Origin: Erpobdella octoculata
Lineage: Eukaryota > Annelida > Clitellata > Hirudinida > Erpobdellidae
Direction: 5' to 3'
Assembly (NCBI GenBank): GCA_963978895.1
Contig: OZ022246.1
Span: 11,793,820 to 11,857,819 of the forward strand
DNA length: 64,000 nucleotides
A program made the position numbers and the translations under genes. Below the pieces are notes generated by a model. That model was not told the origin of the DNA, did not search any database, and saw nothing but the letters and a program-made list of their open reading frames with translations. This document shows, piece by piece, positions 11,503 to 52,900 of the stretch. How positions within the stretch are numbered: the stretch's first letter is position 1; every line of letters starts with the position of its first letter.

Positions 11503-13957
11503 CTACAGTTTTATAAAAAAACAAAACAATTTTATTAACATTGAAAAAACTAAATATTATCATCTACACTGTAAAATCTTATCTCTATGTCTGCGTATCT
11601 GCAGTTCTAATTTTTTCGTAGAAGTAGGGACATGATTCAAAATGGCTTTTTGTTTGACAGTACAAAAAAATTAAAAAAGTTGTTGACACGGGAGCGGAAA
11701 TTTGTTTTAGTAGATTTTTTAATAAAAATCTTTAGGAAAATAGTCACTGACTGTGGCAACCACGTCTTCAAACTTTTTACCGGGCGCTTTATTGATGAGT
11801 AGATACTGAGCATTGTCAGAATCGCAAAAAAGAAAAAAAAACGATTTAACAAAGGAAATATTAAAATGTAGTTTCGAAGACTTTTTGTCAAATTTTGGGA
11901 ATCTATAGAAAATGTCTGTTTGACTGTTTGTCTTTTGTAAAAAAACAAGAATGTGGGCCAATTTAAAAAAAAAATTAGGCGTTGAAATAGATCTCAAAAA
12001 GTATAAAAAAATAAATTAGTTTATAATTTAAAAACAATTTAATTTAATTGTTATGACTAAAAAACTTTCCAGGCCAAAAGTAACCTTGTATGAACGTCAA
12101 AGGTTGATGCGTAACAAAATTTAAAATTAGTTTACGTAACAAAGTTTGAAGGTTTCATGCAACTTTTAACAAATCTATTTCACGTTTATGGGCTAAAAAA
12201 GTTAGGAGAAAGAAGAAGAAGAAAAAGGAGTGGAAAAGCAAGCGAGAGAACAAGCGGGTGCGGAAGAGCGAGCGGGATTAGGAAAGCGAGTGAAAGCCGG
12301 AGATTGCGTGGAAACGGGAACGGGAACGGGAGAGCGAGCAAGAACGGGAGAGCAAACGTGAGCAGGAGAGGAAGCGGGAATAAAAGAGAAGAAGCGGGAA
12401 TAGGAGAAAGAAAACGGGAAAGTAGAAGGAGCAGGGGAGCAGGAGAGCAAGCGGGAACAGAAACTGGAGCAAGCGAGAGAGAGAAACGATAGAAAAACCT
12501 CTAAGAACCTCGGGCAACGCCGGGTAACCCCGCTAATAATTCTATAACTTTAAGGAAACTAGTAAAAAGTAACAAGAAAAAGAAAAATTGGATAACTTTT
12601 AGCATTTATTTTTATGCTGATAAAATAAGTTTTAAATCGAGGCAAATGTTGATAAAAGAAAGCATATATCTACGTGAAGTGCAAATGACCCCAGCAACTT
12701 TGCTGATCCGTGAGCACAGAACGTCATCTCCTGTTTGTTCATGATAGCATTCATGTAATTTATCCTCATCACCGTCGCATTTTATTCCTTTGAACAGCTT
12801 CGTCATGTTCTCTCCACCGAAATAGCTTGACTGAATTGAAAATTAATTCTGCTTAGTTTGCTCTCAGAAAACAAATTAATATTTTATTTAATGAAAATAC
12901 TACTTAATACTTTCAACAAACCACCTGAGGAGCAGAGTACGCATAGTCAAGTCCCAGCTGACGACAGACGACTCCTGCCTCAATGAGCGTCCAATCATCT
13001 CCACAGATGACTCCCCATTGTCCGTCTATATTGACTTCGATTCTTCCTTCTTTGGCTTTTCTACCATTCACTATACGGACTTCGTATGCCTTGACAAATA
13101 AGACAAAAGTGAGATCAACGTTTTGAGTTGATTCACCAAGTGTTTTAAAACTATTAAAATAACCCGTAAAATACTTACCAATGGGGTGTGTCTATCTCTG
13201 ATGATTCTTCGGAGGTTTCTGATACTTTGAAAATTACTGACGCTGTTCTGCTCGTTTGTCTGGTTGCTACTTTCAGATAAATTTAAACTCTCAGTTCCGT
13301 TAGCTAAAGTTACTTCAATTCTTTCTCTTCTTCTGTACTGAAATATGGGCGGTGGTGATGTTCTCCTAGTCGTAGGTCTGCGAGTGGTCGTCGGAGTGGG
13401 CGTAGCAGTTGAGCACGAGACACCCGCTGCTTCTCTCTTGTTACAGTTGTGACGACCAAACGGCTCGTGTCGGCAGCTCATTAAATCCGTTTCGTCTCCA
13501 TAGCACTGGACGTTGTCCAACCCGATATCTTTAATTTACATTACAAAATTTTTATGAGCATTGTTTGAACTTATCATTTTTATGGCATTAAAGATTTGTG
13601 TACATGAAAAAAACGTATTAATTTGTGCACTTGTTATATTAAAAACCAACAAAATTGAAAACAAAAACCGTATTCAGTATTGCCGTAGAAAGACTGAGTG
13701 GTGGCTTTCAAGGCATCGGTGAAACCCAAATATTTGCAAACTACTCGAGCAGAGTTTAAATTCCATCCATCGTCGCATACGGACCAAAGTCTTCCATTTT
13801 GGACAAACAGTACATTTCCAGAGTTGTTGTTGTTGTTATTATTATTAGACCTGTTTTCAAGGACGATATGACCATCTGTTAGGTTTTCGTACAAAGAACA
13901 GTGATTGATTGCAAATGACCAGTGAGCCAGAATATGTACAAATATGACAAATCTCAT
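9121..13957 (-). CDS. LOXL: Lysyl oxidase-like protein with two SRCR domains (LOXL2/3-like)
   Basis: Nine coding exons join with matching phases: 13957-13669, 13528-13179, 13089-12925, 12830-12674, 11502-11358, 11254-11153, 11081-10924, 9404-9310, 9243-9121 (1584 nt, about 527 aa). By family the enzyme is a secreted copper amine oxidase that oxidises peptidyl lysine in collagen and elastin for cross-linking. Residues 1-20 form a signal peptide ([20 protein letters not shown]). Two SRCR domains follow, separated by a threonine/arginine-rich linker, then the catalytic domain. Vertebrate LOXL2-4 have four SRCR domains and about 750 aa, so this is a shorter invertebrate type. All splice sites are GT-AG. 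An orthology call among LOXL paralogs is not possible here. Confidence 0.92.
10030..10475. repeat. Tandem repeats in LOXL intron 7
   Basis: Two imperfect copies of a ~150-bp unit lie at about 10030-10265 (GGCTCCTGGATTCATGTATTG and a diverged partner from about 10175). Next, 10335-10475 holds about six degenerate ~27-bp units containing GCATGACATTTAG. Intron 7 (9405-10923) has no coding signal. Confidence 0.7.
10679..10903. mobile_element. 225-bp GGGG...CCCC element with TA flanks
   Basis: It starts GGGGGTGGCCATTTAGTAC after TA (10677-10678) and ends GTACAGCTTTCCCC before TA (10904-10905). The word GGCCATTCAGTAC and its inverse GTACTGAATGGC occur inside. Terminal form and TA flanks resemble the 1136-bp element at 5408-6543, though the inner sequence differs. 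Confidence 0.5.
12060..12535 (+). mobile_element. 3' fragment of a Helitron-like repeat in LOXL intron 4
   Basis: The order AGGCCAAAAGT, ACGTAACAAAGTTTGAAGG, a purine-rich GAACGGGAGAGCGAGCAAG array, then CGGGCAACGCCGGGTAACCC and terminal GCTAAT matches the inverse of 38219-38480. Short arginine-rich frames across the array are low-complexity artefacts. The 5' end was not found. Confidence 0.7.
12674..13957 (-). CDS. LOXL: LOXL exons 1-4: signal peptide and two SRCR domains
   Basis: Exon 1 carries the signal peptide, an Asn run and the first half of SRCR1 ([20 protein letters not shown]). Exon 2 completes it ([20 protein letters not shown]) and adds a linker with [19 protein letters not shown] and possible N-glycosylation sites. 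Exon 3 starts SRCR2 ([20 protein letters not shown]) and exon 4 ends it ([20 protein letters not shown]). The cysteine spacing is that of group A SRCR domains. These domains usually mediate binding in the matrix. Confidence 0.9.
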
Positions 13958-14629
13958 TTCGGCATCAGATGTTGATCTCAGGCAAAGTCAACCAGCAAAC
14001 TTGTTCAGCACTTCAAGAACCAAGCTATTATTAGATCTGCTTACGTGACCTTATGAATAACTAGCGCTCAGGCTTTTTAAAGCTAAAGAATTTTTGTTTC
14101 TTTTTCAAAAATTAACGAGACAGCGAGTAAAAATGCATTCCAAGTTTTTTGTTTTTTTTCATTTGTAAGCGCATTCCTTAGCTCAAGGTATACGTCGTCG
14201 TCTTCTCATTTGCATGTAAAGGTATTTTTTATTAAGCCACGATAACGGGAACGTCCTTATAAATATTTCGTTTACATTTGCGGTTGAAGCTCGTGTCTTG
14301 CAGTTGTGCCACGTCAAACAAAAGAAGGTATTTTCACTGCTACAGCTTCGTCCTTATTTTATTGATTGTGTAATTCGTTCGGTTGTAAACTGCTACAATA
14401 CAATATCTGCTTTTTCGCGCGGTTTTGGATATTTAAAGGTCTTCAATTATTGAGTTTCAAGTTTCAATGTTTGATTAAAGTTATTTCGAGAATAATTCAA
14501 AAACGTGAAAATGAATAAATTTCATTAGCATAAAGAAAAACTGCGACTTAGTTGAACAAGCTCATCGACATCAACAGCAGATTTAATTCTTAATCTTTTT
14601 CAAGTGGTTGGTAAATAAAAAAGTTAACA
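13958..14629. other. Upstream region of the LOXL gene
   Basis: This should hold the LOXL promoter and 5' UTR on the minus strand. I see no convincing TATA box or other defined element. The region is AT-rich and without coding frames. Confidence 0.4.
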
Positions 14630-15150
14630 AGTAAAGGAAAAACGAGTTTTTAACACAAACTTTAATTTCAAATACACTTGATTGAGAAATACAAAAGATG
14701 TTCAAATTAAGTTTTTTTTTAATTGAATCATGTATTGTCATCCAATATAAAGCTATGCTGAAAGTTTCAGCCTCCTAGCTAGTCAAAAAGCTGGTTAAAT
14801 TTTACTTGCAAGATTTGCGTACAGAGAAAGCCACACACACACACACATACATGCACACACAAACAGAGATTGTAACCTAAACAAGTAAACAACGAGTTTT
14901 TTAACACAAACTTTAATTTCAAATACACTCTATTTAGAAATAAGAAAGATGTTCAAATTAAGTTTTTTTTTCAATTGAATCATGTATTGTCATCCAATAT
15001 AAAGCTATGCTGATAGTTTCAGCTTTCTAGCTAGTCAAAAATCTGGTTAAATTTTACTTGCAAGATTTGCGTACAGAGAAAGCCACACACACACAAACAG
15101 AGATTGTAACCTAAATAAAAGTTTGTAATAAAAGTTTGTAAAAAAGTTTT
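14630..15150. repeat. Two tandem copies of interspersed repeat R (~255 bp)
   Basis: Copies at about 14630-14877 and 14880-15150. Each begins AACAAGTAAA, contains CACAAACTTTAATTTCAAAT, CAATATAAAGCTATGCTG and TTTTACTTGCAAGATTTGCG, then a (CA)n stretch and GATTGTAACCTAAA. A further copy is at 19795-20060 and a split one at 7005-7995. No ORF; class unknown. Confidence 0.85.
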
Positions 15151-15160
15151 TTAAATGAAA

Positions 15161-16442
15161 TCTATATATATAAAAGAACATGTCCTGACTGACTGACTGA
15201 CTGACTGACTGACTGACTGACTGACTGATAATCAACGCCGAGCTCAAACGCCTCATCCTAGGAACGTGAAATTTGGAACTTATATTACTTTTATTGCGTA
15301 AGCATCCACTAAAAAATGATTTTTGAAAATTTTGCTCCTGAGGGGAAGAAACTGGAAAACAAACTTTTTTCTAAAACAATGTATATCTCGAAAAAAATGA
15401 GGAGATTTTGAAATTTGGTATAAGTATTTTTCTTAAAAAATAAAAAGATACGTGTTTCACCATTTTTTGAAAATTCGGTTTCCCGGACTTCAAATGTGGG
15501 TTGGAAAATTGGGTTATTTGGTTTTTAAAGTAGCTGCTACTCAAAAACTGTGAATGCTACAAGATTAAAAATTAGTATTTAGTTTCTACTCCAAAAATAA
15601 TAAAACACGTGTTTTAGCATTTTTTTAAAATTTGGTTTCCAGGACTTCAAATGTGGGGTGGAAAACAGAGTTGTTTGTTTTTTAAAGTAACTGCTACTCA
15701 AAAACTGTAAATACCACAGCTGTAAAAATTAGTATTTAGTTTTTATTCTAATAATAAAGATATACGTGTTTCACCATTTTTTAAAAATTTGGTTTCCAGG
15801 ACCTTAAATGTGGGGTGGACAATAGGATTTCTTGGTTTTTAAAGTAGCTGCTACTTAAAAATCTGTGAATGCTACAAAAGTAAAAATTAGTATTTAGTTT
15901 CTACTCTAAAAATAATGATATACCTGTTTCACCATTTTTTGAAAATTTGGTTTTCATGACTTCAAACGTGGGGTCAAAATAAGGGTTATTTGATTTTAAA
16001 ATAACTACTACTCAACAACTGCAAGCATTACAGATGTAAAACTTAGTATTTTGAGGTTTTGTGCCGGTTAAAAGTTTATCACCGGTCGGGCCAAGCCGTT
16101 ATTTGAGGGTCTTTTTACGGGCCAGGCTAAACCTTAAATCAAGGTGGTACGGGCCGAGGTTTTTCACTAAGCATATAGACATTTTAGTGATTTTAGGGTC
16201 TTCAGACGGACCGGGCCAAACCTGAAGTCAAGGTGGGACGTGCCGAAGTTTTTCATCAAGTATATAGAACTTCTAGGTCTGTAAAAACGGGCCGGGCCCA
16301 AATTAGACGGGCTGTGCCGGGCCAGGAATTTTGGTTTTGAAACGGGCTGGGCCAAGTTGTCGACGGGCCGAGCCGACACCTATGGATGCACGGTTCAAAT
16401 TCTCTAATTTCATGCGAGCGAAGCCGCTACGGGCACTGCTAG
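15161..16442 (+). mobile_element. Helitron-like non-autonomous element (TC...CTAG between A and T)
   Basis: It starts TCTATATATATAAAAG right after an A and ends GGGCACTGCTAG right before a T, the terminal pattern of Helitrons. Near the 5' end is a run of about ten CTGA units (15186-15228). 15460-16050 has about four tandem ~150-bp units around TTTGGTTTCCAGGACTTCAA and GTAGCTGCTACT. 16060-16390 is GGGCC-rich. An inverted copy lies at 58195-58347 plus 62718-63450. Confidence 0.75.
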
Positions 16443-16479
16443 TTTGTTATAAAAGCAAATTTTCACCTAGCCAGATGTG

Positions 16480-16663
16480 ATTCAACCTAAACCACTCGGA
16501 TGAACAACCATTTGTTGACAGTTGATCAAGTGTGTTTATAGGTCCTAAGATCTGGAATTCTCTGCCGCATGACATCAACCAAAGTTCTCTCAGCACATTC
16601 AAGGCCTCTCTGAAAAACTACCTGCTACACAAGACTTTGAAAGACTTCATACCAATACAGTGA
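16480..16663 (+). pseudogene. LINE ORF2 C-terminal remnant
   Basis: The frame reads GPKIWNSLPHDINQSSLSTF and KNYLLHKTL before a stop at about 16661. This is the usual end of jockey/CR1-type ORF2 proteins. Only the last ~60 codons remain. Confidence 0.65.
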
Positions 16664-16689
16664 GGATAATTGCTATCTTGTAAATGAAG

Positions 16690-17758
16690 TTGATGTTTTA
16701 TATACTGACCTGGAAAAGGCCTTTGACAAATATCCGCATGAAAAATTTTTATATAAGTTGGAGAGATACAAAGTGCATAAACAGATTCTAAAGTGGATTG
16801 AAAACTATTTGAAAGACAGGATGTTTAGAGTGAGACTAAATGGAGAGCATTCCGAGGCTTTACGGGTGCAGAGTGGTGTTCCTCAGGGTAGTGTGTTGGG
16901 TCCTTTATTGTTCCTGATTTATATCAATGACATTTGTACTGTTTGTGAAAATATGTTTTTTTCGCAGATGATGCTAAAATATTTAAAGTTTTGAGCAGTA
17001 AAGAAGATTGCAGCAGGCTGCAGAATTATATCAGTAGAGTGGTTCAATAGATGGCAGACTTAGGTAAATATTGAAAAAGGCTGTCTTCTCCATGTTGGGG
17101 AGAAGCATTTCTAAAATAAATATCATTTGATAGATTTGGATGGCACCACGTATAAGATACCAACACTTGAATCAGTCTCGGATCTCGGTATTATTATGGA
17201 CTGCAATTTAAAGAACACATTTTATCTCGGGTTAAGAAGGCCAACATGATGTTGGGCATAATAGCAAGAAATTTTAGAAAATTGTCAGATGAAGCCTTTA
17301 TTACTTTATATAAGGCCTTGGTGAGGTCCCAGCTGGAATATGGAGTACAAGTGTGGAACCCATATAGGCAAGGATTGATCGATGCAGTAGAAAGGGTGTA
17401 GAGAAGGGCGACTAAATTGAGGCCATCCTGTGTGGGAATGCCATACGAAATGAGACTGAGAAAATTAAAACTTCCGACATTGATATATAGAAGAATCAGA
17501 GCGGATTTGATTTTGTTGGCTGGAGATCTAAGGAGCTTGGTTTGTCCGTCCCTGACCTTCTGTACGTATGAAAGAACCAGAGGCCACGATGGAAAGCTGG
17601 TGACATCAGGTGCACACAAAGACTGCAGGAAGTATTTCTTTGGTAAGGAGTGGAATAGATTGCTACAGTCTGTCGTGTCAGCTGGAGATAGATATTTTAG
17701 ATATACTTTTAGAATATTATTAGATGCTTTTCGGGGTGAAAAGGTTTATGAGTTGTGA
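16690..17758 (+). pseudogene. Decayed CR1-like LINE reverse transcriptase
   Basis: Reverse transcriptase pieces in several frames: DLEKAFDKYPHEKF (16710), SGVPQGSVLGPLLFLIYIND (16870), then MMLGIIARNFRKLSDEAF and LEYGVQVWNPYRQG (17245-17380), and a C-terminus KEWNRLLQSVVSAGDRYFRY ending at 17758. Frameshifts and a TAG near 17400 break it. The family resembles the LINE at 1-3660 but is clearly older. Confidence 0.85.
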
Positions 17759-17764
17759 AGACCG

Positions 17765-18190
17765 CGGTTTTGTTTAGTTTTTGAACTGACTCCAATTGTG
17801 TGACATTTTGCTGCTATGTTTTTGGTTCGCTTGTGAGGTCGTGTTGGGTTTTAGATGTTTTCTGTTTAATTGACAATATGTTTTCGGTTTGCTTGTGATG
17901 TCGTGCTGGGTTTGGATATGTCTTCTGATTACTTTTGAATTGATTCATTGGTGTTGACATTTTTCTTTGTTTCCGGTTTGTTTGTGGGGTCGTGTTGTGC
18001 TTTTTTTCTGTTCGTGCGGTTTTTTTGTAATTCGGCAAGGAGTTATTTAACTCGTGTTGACAACATAATAAATAAATTTTTAATTTTATGTCGCAGGAAC
18101 ATTTGTTTTTTTTCCGTTGCCCCTTATTTGTTTTTGTGATAATTGATTTTGTTTTTATTATAAATTTTTGATTTAAAAAATTAAGTATCA
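17765..18190 (+). repeat. LINE 3' flank with three ~75-bp direct repeats
   Basis: Three imperfect units contain GTGACATTTT/TTGACATTTT and TTGTG(A/G)GGTCGTGTTG(G/T), from 17765 to about 18005. They probably belong to the 3' UTR of the decayed LINE. The rest to 18190 is T-rich with no gene. Confidence 0.55.
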
Positions 18191-18299
18191 CTTTCTTTGA
18201 ATGGACTAAAAACGGACCGTTAATTTCTCTAAAAATTTTAATTTTATTTTATATCTCCAGTTTAAATATTGTCCTATCGATTTGACAATTTCATAGAAT

Positions 18300-18720
18300 G
18301 CAAACTGGCGCAGCCAGAATTTCTTTCGAGGGGGGCGGGCCGGCGGGGAGAAAACTGATTAGTAAGGAGTTTTCTGAAAAACTTACGACCCACAAAAGTC
18401 AAGGCTTAACGACAGTTTCAGTAATAATTAATAATAACAAACCATGAAACATTTAAATTGAAATAGTAAATTACAATATCAAATTCAGCCGACGTTTTTT
18501 CTGCGAAAAAATGTCGATGACGGCTTCTTCATTAATGTGAAGGTCGCGATTAATGGTCATCTGGGCAAGTCCATTCAGACTTGTCTGGCCCATTGTGGTG
18601 CGTAGATAAGATTTGAGTCTACGCAAAGTTGAGAAGGATCTCACAACGGAAGAAAGGGGCAACACGTTGAAGAGTTTTAGCAGAACATCAACATTTGGCT
18701 TTCAAGCGCGACTTTATATA
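18300..18720 (-). pseudogene. hAT transposase C-terminal remnant
   Basis: On the minus strand the frame ending near 18471 reads VVRSFSTLRRLKSYLRTTMG and LNGLAQMTINRD, the conserved dimerisation region of ZMYM1-like hAT transposases. The rest is lost. The G-rich CGAGGGGGGCGGGCC near 18340 looks like the element end on the C-terminal side. Confidence 0.8.
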
Positions 18721-19188
18721 TAACTAGCCTGAACGGGGTCAGCCCATAAGAAAGTGTGGCGCATAAACACAAAAATATTACGTAACAATGGAGATGTGCA
18801 GAGCACACAAAATATTAGAGAAATAATAGAGAATTTACATCAAAGAAAAAATTGAAAAACAACCCAACCCAACTGAGAATGCATTGCCATTGACAATTCA
18901 AAACACCAAATTTTAGCTCGATTGGATATCAGGTAGTATATTTTTTTTAGTGTCAAAAGGTCCCAACACATGGCTCAACACAGCGACGTTAATATAAAAG
19001 ACTATAATATAAAGTTAGTAGGGATGTTTTGCTAAAATAAAACAGGTGCAGACTTGCAGACATTCTAGCAACCTTTTCTTAAAATGGAAGACAAATGCAG
19101 ACTTTGTTCAAATTAATAATCAAATACATTTATTAAGAATGCATTATTTCTGTTATACACGGATAGTTTCTTTGTGACCCTCATGTTG
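18721..19188. other. 3' flank of the centriolin gene
   Basis: No coding signal. The region holds the 3' UTR of the minus-strand gene next to it; nothing else is recognised. Confidence 0.4.
19129..19134 (-). promoter_or_regulatory. Polyadenylation signal AATAAA for the centriolin gene
   Basis: TTTATT on the plus strand gives AATAAA on the minus strand, 55 nt past the stop codon at 19189-19191. Position and sequence fit a cleavage signal. Confidence 0.55.
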
Positions 19189-49345
<30,157 letters not shown>

Positions 49346-49997
49346 TTCACATTATTTATTTGTTGACCAGTACAACACAAATCTAAAAAAATCACTAAGA
49401 TTATACTTATGGTTTTATAAATATGCCGACCCCTACCAAATCACAGCACGCAACGTAAACGTGATTGAACATGTTCGGTATTGATTACGATTTATCAAAG
49501 GCCAAAGCCAATCCTGAATCTGACTAGTGACTAGTTGATTAGTAGATTAGCCGTATATGTGGTTAATTTAACACATGCCTCAATCTACAATAGTCAATAA
49601 CAACACGGCCAAAACGATACTCAAACACATTTCTAACCAACTAATATGATCGGTGGAGGAACTTTAGGTAGGTCATCATTAATCGTTTTTGGCGCGTCTT
49701 TAAATAAGCGCAGGTCTAGGAAAATTAAAAATGACATTGAGCTAAAGCATTGCATCACTTTAGCGGAAATTTAATTCAGTATTTTCTTGTTCAAAACCTG
49801 CTCATAAACCCAACTGTGTGGCTTCATATGGTATAGTCGTCGATGGCGCTGAGATAGTAGGGGAGAGATTGATAAATGACGTCACGCACTTAAGTGGGAG
49901 GGGGATCAGACATTTATGACGATGACGATGTGTGACTAAGGGAGAGGGATTTTGAAAAATGTGACGTCAATAAATCAAAATGAACTTATACTATAGA
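49346..49997. other. Upstream region of centriolin with two TGACGTCA sites
   Basis: Should hold the minus-strand promoter. Perfect CRE palindromes TGACGTCA lie at 49877-49884 and 49962-49969, about 530-620 bp upstream of the ATG. The sequence around them (GGGAGAGATTGATAAATGAC) has the look of transposon debris, so regulation is uncertain. No TATA box was identified. Confidence 0.4.
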
Positions 49998-52900
49998 CAG
50001 GGCCGGATTAACGCACAGGCCAACTAGGCCATGGCCTAGGGCCCCGCGCTGAACAAGGTAAAAAAGTGTGGCCAGTGGTTGTAATTGTAAAGTATAATTT
50101 TGAGGACGGGCTGGACGGCGGAACGGTACTAATTTGCCGGCCCGAATTGCGGGCCCTCTCAACGTCAAACTTCTACCACCTTGCATTACGCAGACGCAGA
50201 AAAGATTTATTTATTAGTTCAGTTTACTCTATGGTGTCTCACTCTCTCTCTCTAGATATTAATAGGCACAGTAAACGTCTGTGTTCGATGTGAGGTCATC
50301 GGGCATTGCAATGCATATCACATCATTTGTTAATATTTATTCTAGTCGTTGAATATAATCGTTGAATGTACCGTAATCCGTTTGAACTTAGAAGAATCTA
50401 GATCGTATTTAGAATTTTTAGTAGTTGTAGTCATGGCTTCAACTTCCAGAGATCGAGACCGTCTCCAACAAATGCGTATGTACGCAAAAAGAGGTAAATA
50501 TTATTTTTCAGTTCAGTTGAATTGATTGAATAATAAATCTTATCGAGTAGTATCTAAGATCAATCAAATTTAACAAACAAACTTGTCGCGCCTTTTTCAA
50601 AAATTCAAAAGCTCAATAATATCGACGATGGCGTGTGTCTAGAAAAGCGCGGCTGAATGTTTGAATTTGGCGTATCGAAATGGCGTCCTCCAGCGTAATA
50701 GTAATAATGCTATTTAAGATGATAGATCTGCTGTATCTCCGTGGCTGCATTGGAATGCTATAATACTTTTTTTAAATTTGTGTGCTTGTTGTGCACGCCA
50801 AAGCCTTAAGAGGTCTGTCGGTAAATTTTAATTTAGTCTCCAAAAACATGTTGAGATGATTGTATATCGTTAATCCCGAGGTTCATAAATCCCGGGATTC
50901 CGAGGTCCGTTAATCCCGAGGTCCGTTAATCCCCGATTTAGCATGAAAATCAAGCGCTGGGCTGCGCTCCATTATCTGCTCATTCTACTGATAAACAATG
51001 GGCTGACTGTGACAATGTTGCCTAAGAGATCAACAAAAGCATGTGTTTTATTTGATTTATGTGATTGTGTAACACTTGCCATTCTATTCTACCGGCTAGT
51101 GTACCATATTTAAGTAACGACCCAACCTCAGCAATCGCATGTATAAAATCTCTTCGAAGTTAGTAAGCATGAAGTTTCAGCCAATTTTACATACCATTTA
51201 ACAGGGACGTCATTTCAGCAAAACCTTAGGGGGGCAAGAAATCGTGATATCGGACGTTCGTACGAAAGTGGCCATGAGAAACGGAAAAAGAAAGCACTGG
51301 AAGAAGAGAAACAGCGGAAAGACGTGGCTAGAATGCCCAAAATTACAGACTTGTTCTGTAGACCAAAGCCTCCGTCTACTCACGTTGAAGTGGAACCCAC
51401 TGCGTTGGTTTCAGAGCCTAATGTCTCGGTGGAAGAGGAACCGGAACCGCCACGGCCACAATCACCTTCCAAATCCAACCATTGTTTGACGGATCCTGCT
51501 ACATGGACAGCTGTTACGGACGAACTCCAAACGTCATTTATCGCAGCCAACTATATACAGGTTACCGACATTAGTTTCATTAATTCAGCACACCTTTATG
51601 ATGATGGGAGAACGAGGTACTTGACTTCGTCGATGTTTTTTAGGAAACTTCCCAATGATGAGACTGTTAAGCGAACATGGCTACTTTATTCTCAGACTTC
51701 TGGCAGAGTGTACTGCTCAGCATGCAAACTCTTTTCTGGCAGTGTAAATCAATTCACAAGTGGTTTTAATGACTGGAAAAATTCGTATCGTCTAGTGGAA
51801 CATGAGAATAGTGTTGCACACCGAAATTCTGTTGTTGCTAGCATATCTCTTGGTAAAAGCGAAGGTCACATTACTTCTCACCTTGAGGCTCAGTTTGAAA
51901 TGGAACGTGGCTATTGGATGAACGTTCTTCGGAGGGTTGTTACAGTTGTCAAATTTCTTGCACAGAGAGGACTTGCTTTTCGTGGACAAGATGAGATTTT
52001 AGGCTCCTGCAATAATGGGAATTTTCTGGGATTGATTGAACTTCTCTCTCAGTTTGATCCGTTTCTTGCCAGTCATATTTCTCGCTATGGAAATGCCGGT
52101 AGAGGTTCTGTTTCATATCTGTCTTCCACTACTTGTAATGAGTTCATTCAGCTGATGGCTAAAGAAGTTCTATTGACTATCATATCACAAGTGAAAACAG
52201 CCAAGTATTTCGCAATCAGCGTGGATTCCACTCCAGATATTTGTCATGTTGACCAGTTGACCCTCATTCTGCGTTTCATTGATTTGAGTGGTAAACCAGT
52301 TGAAAGATTCATCAAATTCATTCCAATTTCCAGTCATGATAGTGAGACTTTGTCCAAAGTCATCTTGGAAACATTGTCCGAATATGGAATTTGTATATCT
52401 GACTGTCGTGGCCAAAGTTATGATAACGCTAGCAATATGTCTGGGAAATACGGAGGAGTTCAAGCTAGACTAAAGCGTGTGAACAAGCTGGTTGAGTTCG
52501 TTCCGTGTTCTGCTCATTCACTGAACCTTGTTGGAACATGTGCCGCTGAATGTTGTGTCCATGCTGTATCATTCTTTGGGATGGTGCAAGCACTCTTCAA
52601 CTTCTTTTCCGCCTCCACACATCGCTGGGCAATTCTTTCAGCTTGTATAGATGGTATTGTTCCGAAGTCTTTGTCAACCACACGTTGGTCTGCTAGAGCT
52701 GACGCAACTCGTGCTCTGAGACATAACTATTCAGGAATACTTTCAGCTCTTCAACAGCTTGCCAATGACAAAGATCAGACTGCAACCGCAAGGAATGATG
52801 CATCCAGTTTAGCCACTAAAATGGAAACTCTCGAAATGGCTGTGCTGTGTGTAGTTTGGGACTCCATTCTTGAACGCTTCAATTCCACAAGCAAAACCTT

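Noticed and set aside
12157..12517. Arg/Gly/Ser-rich overlapping ORFs
   Set aside because: They read a purine-rich repeat shared with 38260-38370 in a Helitron-like element; no domain, and both strands are open.
17194..17619. 141-aa minus-strand ORF
   Set aside because: Antisense of the decayed LINE reverse transcriptase at 16690-17758.
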